From contig JAAZBG010000048.1 in NCBI GenBank assembly GCA_012513915.1, positions 1-53,136 of the forward strand: a DNA stretch of 53,136 bases, written 5' to 3'. Made by a program: the position numbers and the translations under genes. This DNA comes from Fibrobacter sp. (GTDB lineage Bacteria > Fibrobacterota > Chitinivibrionia > Chitinivibrionales > Chitinispirillaceae). This document shows, one piece after another, positions 52,911-53,136 of this stretch (the stretch's first letter is position 1; each line of letters starts with the position of its first letter). The notes below the pieces were generated by a model, which was given only the letters and a program-made list of their open reading frames with translations, made no database searches and had not been told where the DNA came from.

Positions 52911-53136
52911 TAGAACAGACATCGTTTTATGGTGTCTTTGCGTTTAATCGATCATAAAAATGCCCGGATTTAATGGTGCGGCCGAAGATTATATTTACGG
53001 TAACAAGTAACTATGGAACTTTTCGACTGTTTTTATTGTATCAAGTGACTGGTAAAAGGGCTTGTAAAACAAGTGATTGATGAATATTAAGGGAATAAAA
53101 TGTTACCAAAAACAAATGAAGTTATTGACACAATAC

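Overview
The window comes from an AT-leaning Gram-negative bacterium. The Gram-negative call rests on lipoprotein signal peptides with lipoboxes, an OmpA-type peptidoglycan-binding domain, an MlaE lipid-transport permease, an outer-membrane-barrel candidate and a complete Tat pathway. The mix (two CheX phosphatases, a malectin-like lipoprotein, a divergent membrane pyrophosphatase, a secreted subtilase with a beta-rich C-terminal tail, a RarA fused to a methyltransferase-like domain) would suit the Fibrobacterota/Chitinivibrionia or a neighbouring FCB lineage. That placement is inference; no rRNA or other decisive marker is present.

Layout. 1-3221 (+): tail of an SGNH hydrolase, an MBOAT O-acyltransferase and a VC0807-like membrane protein. 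3334-4389 (-): a Panacea-type (DUF4065) toxin-antitoxin pair. 4825-11955 (-): a six-gene cluster read in the order PspA/IM30 homologue, membrane-anchored substrate-binding protein fused to an OmpA domain, NitT/TauT-type permease, ATPase (split by a frameshift), coiled-coil membrane protein, AAA+ ATPase. This is the strongest candidate for an undescribed system: an ABC-type module with a wall-anchored sensor or binding subunit, coupled to a PspA membrane-remodelling protein and an AAA+ remodeller. 12181-13377 (-): malectin-like lipoprotein. 14025-15839 (-): membrane protein plus tRNA-dihydrouridine synthase. 16078-21671 (+): CheY, CheX, CheX, a flippase-like membrane protein, a GT5-like glycosyltransferase and an acidic membrane-anchored protein. 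21772-23091 (-): RlmB-like methyltransferase with a long disordered N-terminus. 23260-26829 (+): tatA, tatC, a TatB-like/5-formyl-THF cyclo-ligase fusion, a DUF2953-like protein and mlaE, followed by tRNA-Glu(UUC) with its own promoter and terminator.

27181-30630 (-): Nudix hydrolase and a CHASE4-HAMP-PAS-Hpt-CheA-like kinase. 31064-33385: TPR lipoprotein (+) convergent with an amidohydrolase (-). 33573-38186 (+): yajC, def, a SpoIID-family lipoprotein and the rarA fusion. 38327-42854 (-): dtd, an outer membrane protein, kdpE and kdpD. 43063-44117: a RelE/HigB-type toxin-antitoxin pair between two copies of a 62-bp direct repeat. 44333-47704 (-): trmB, a decayed antitoxin-like ORF and a membrane pyrophosphatase. 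48221-52910 (+): subtilase and hrpB.

Most of the window is ordinary core and envelope biology. Accessory material is concentrated at 3.3-4.8 kb and 42.9-45.2 kb (toxin-antitoxin modules, remnants and GC-rich intergenic repeats). No CRISPR array, rRNA, intact insertion sequence, phage gene or replication origin was recognised. All function calls come from reading motifs by eye, without database searches.
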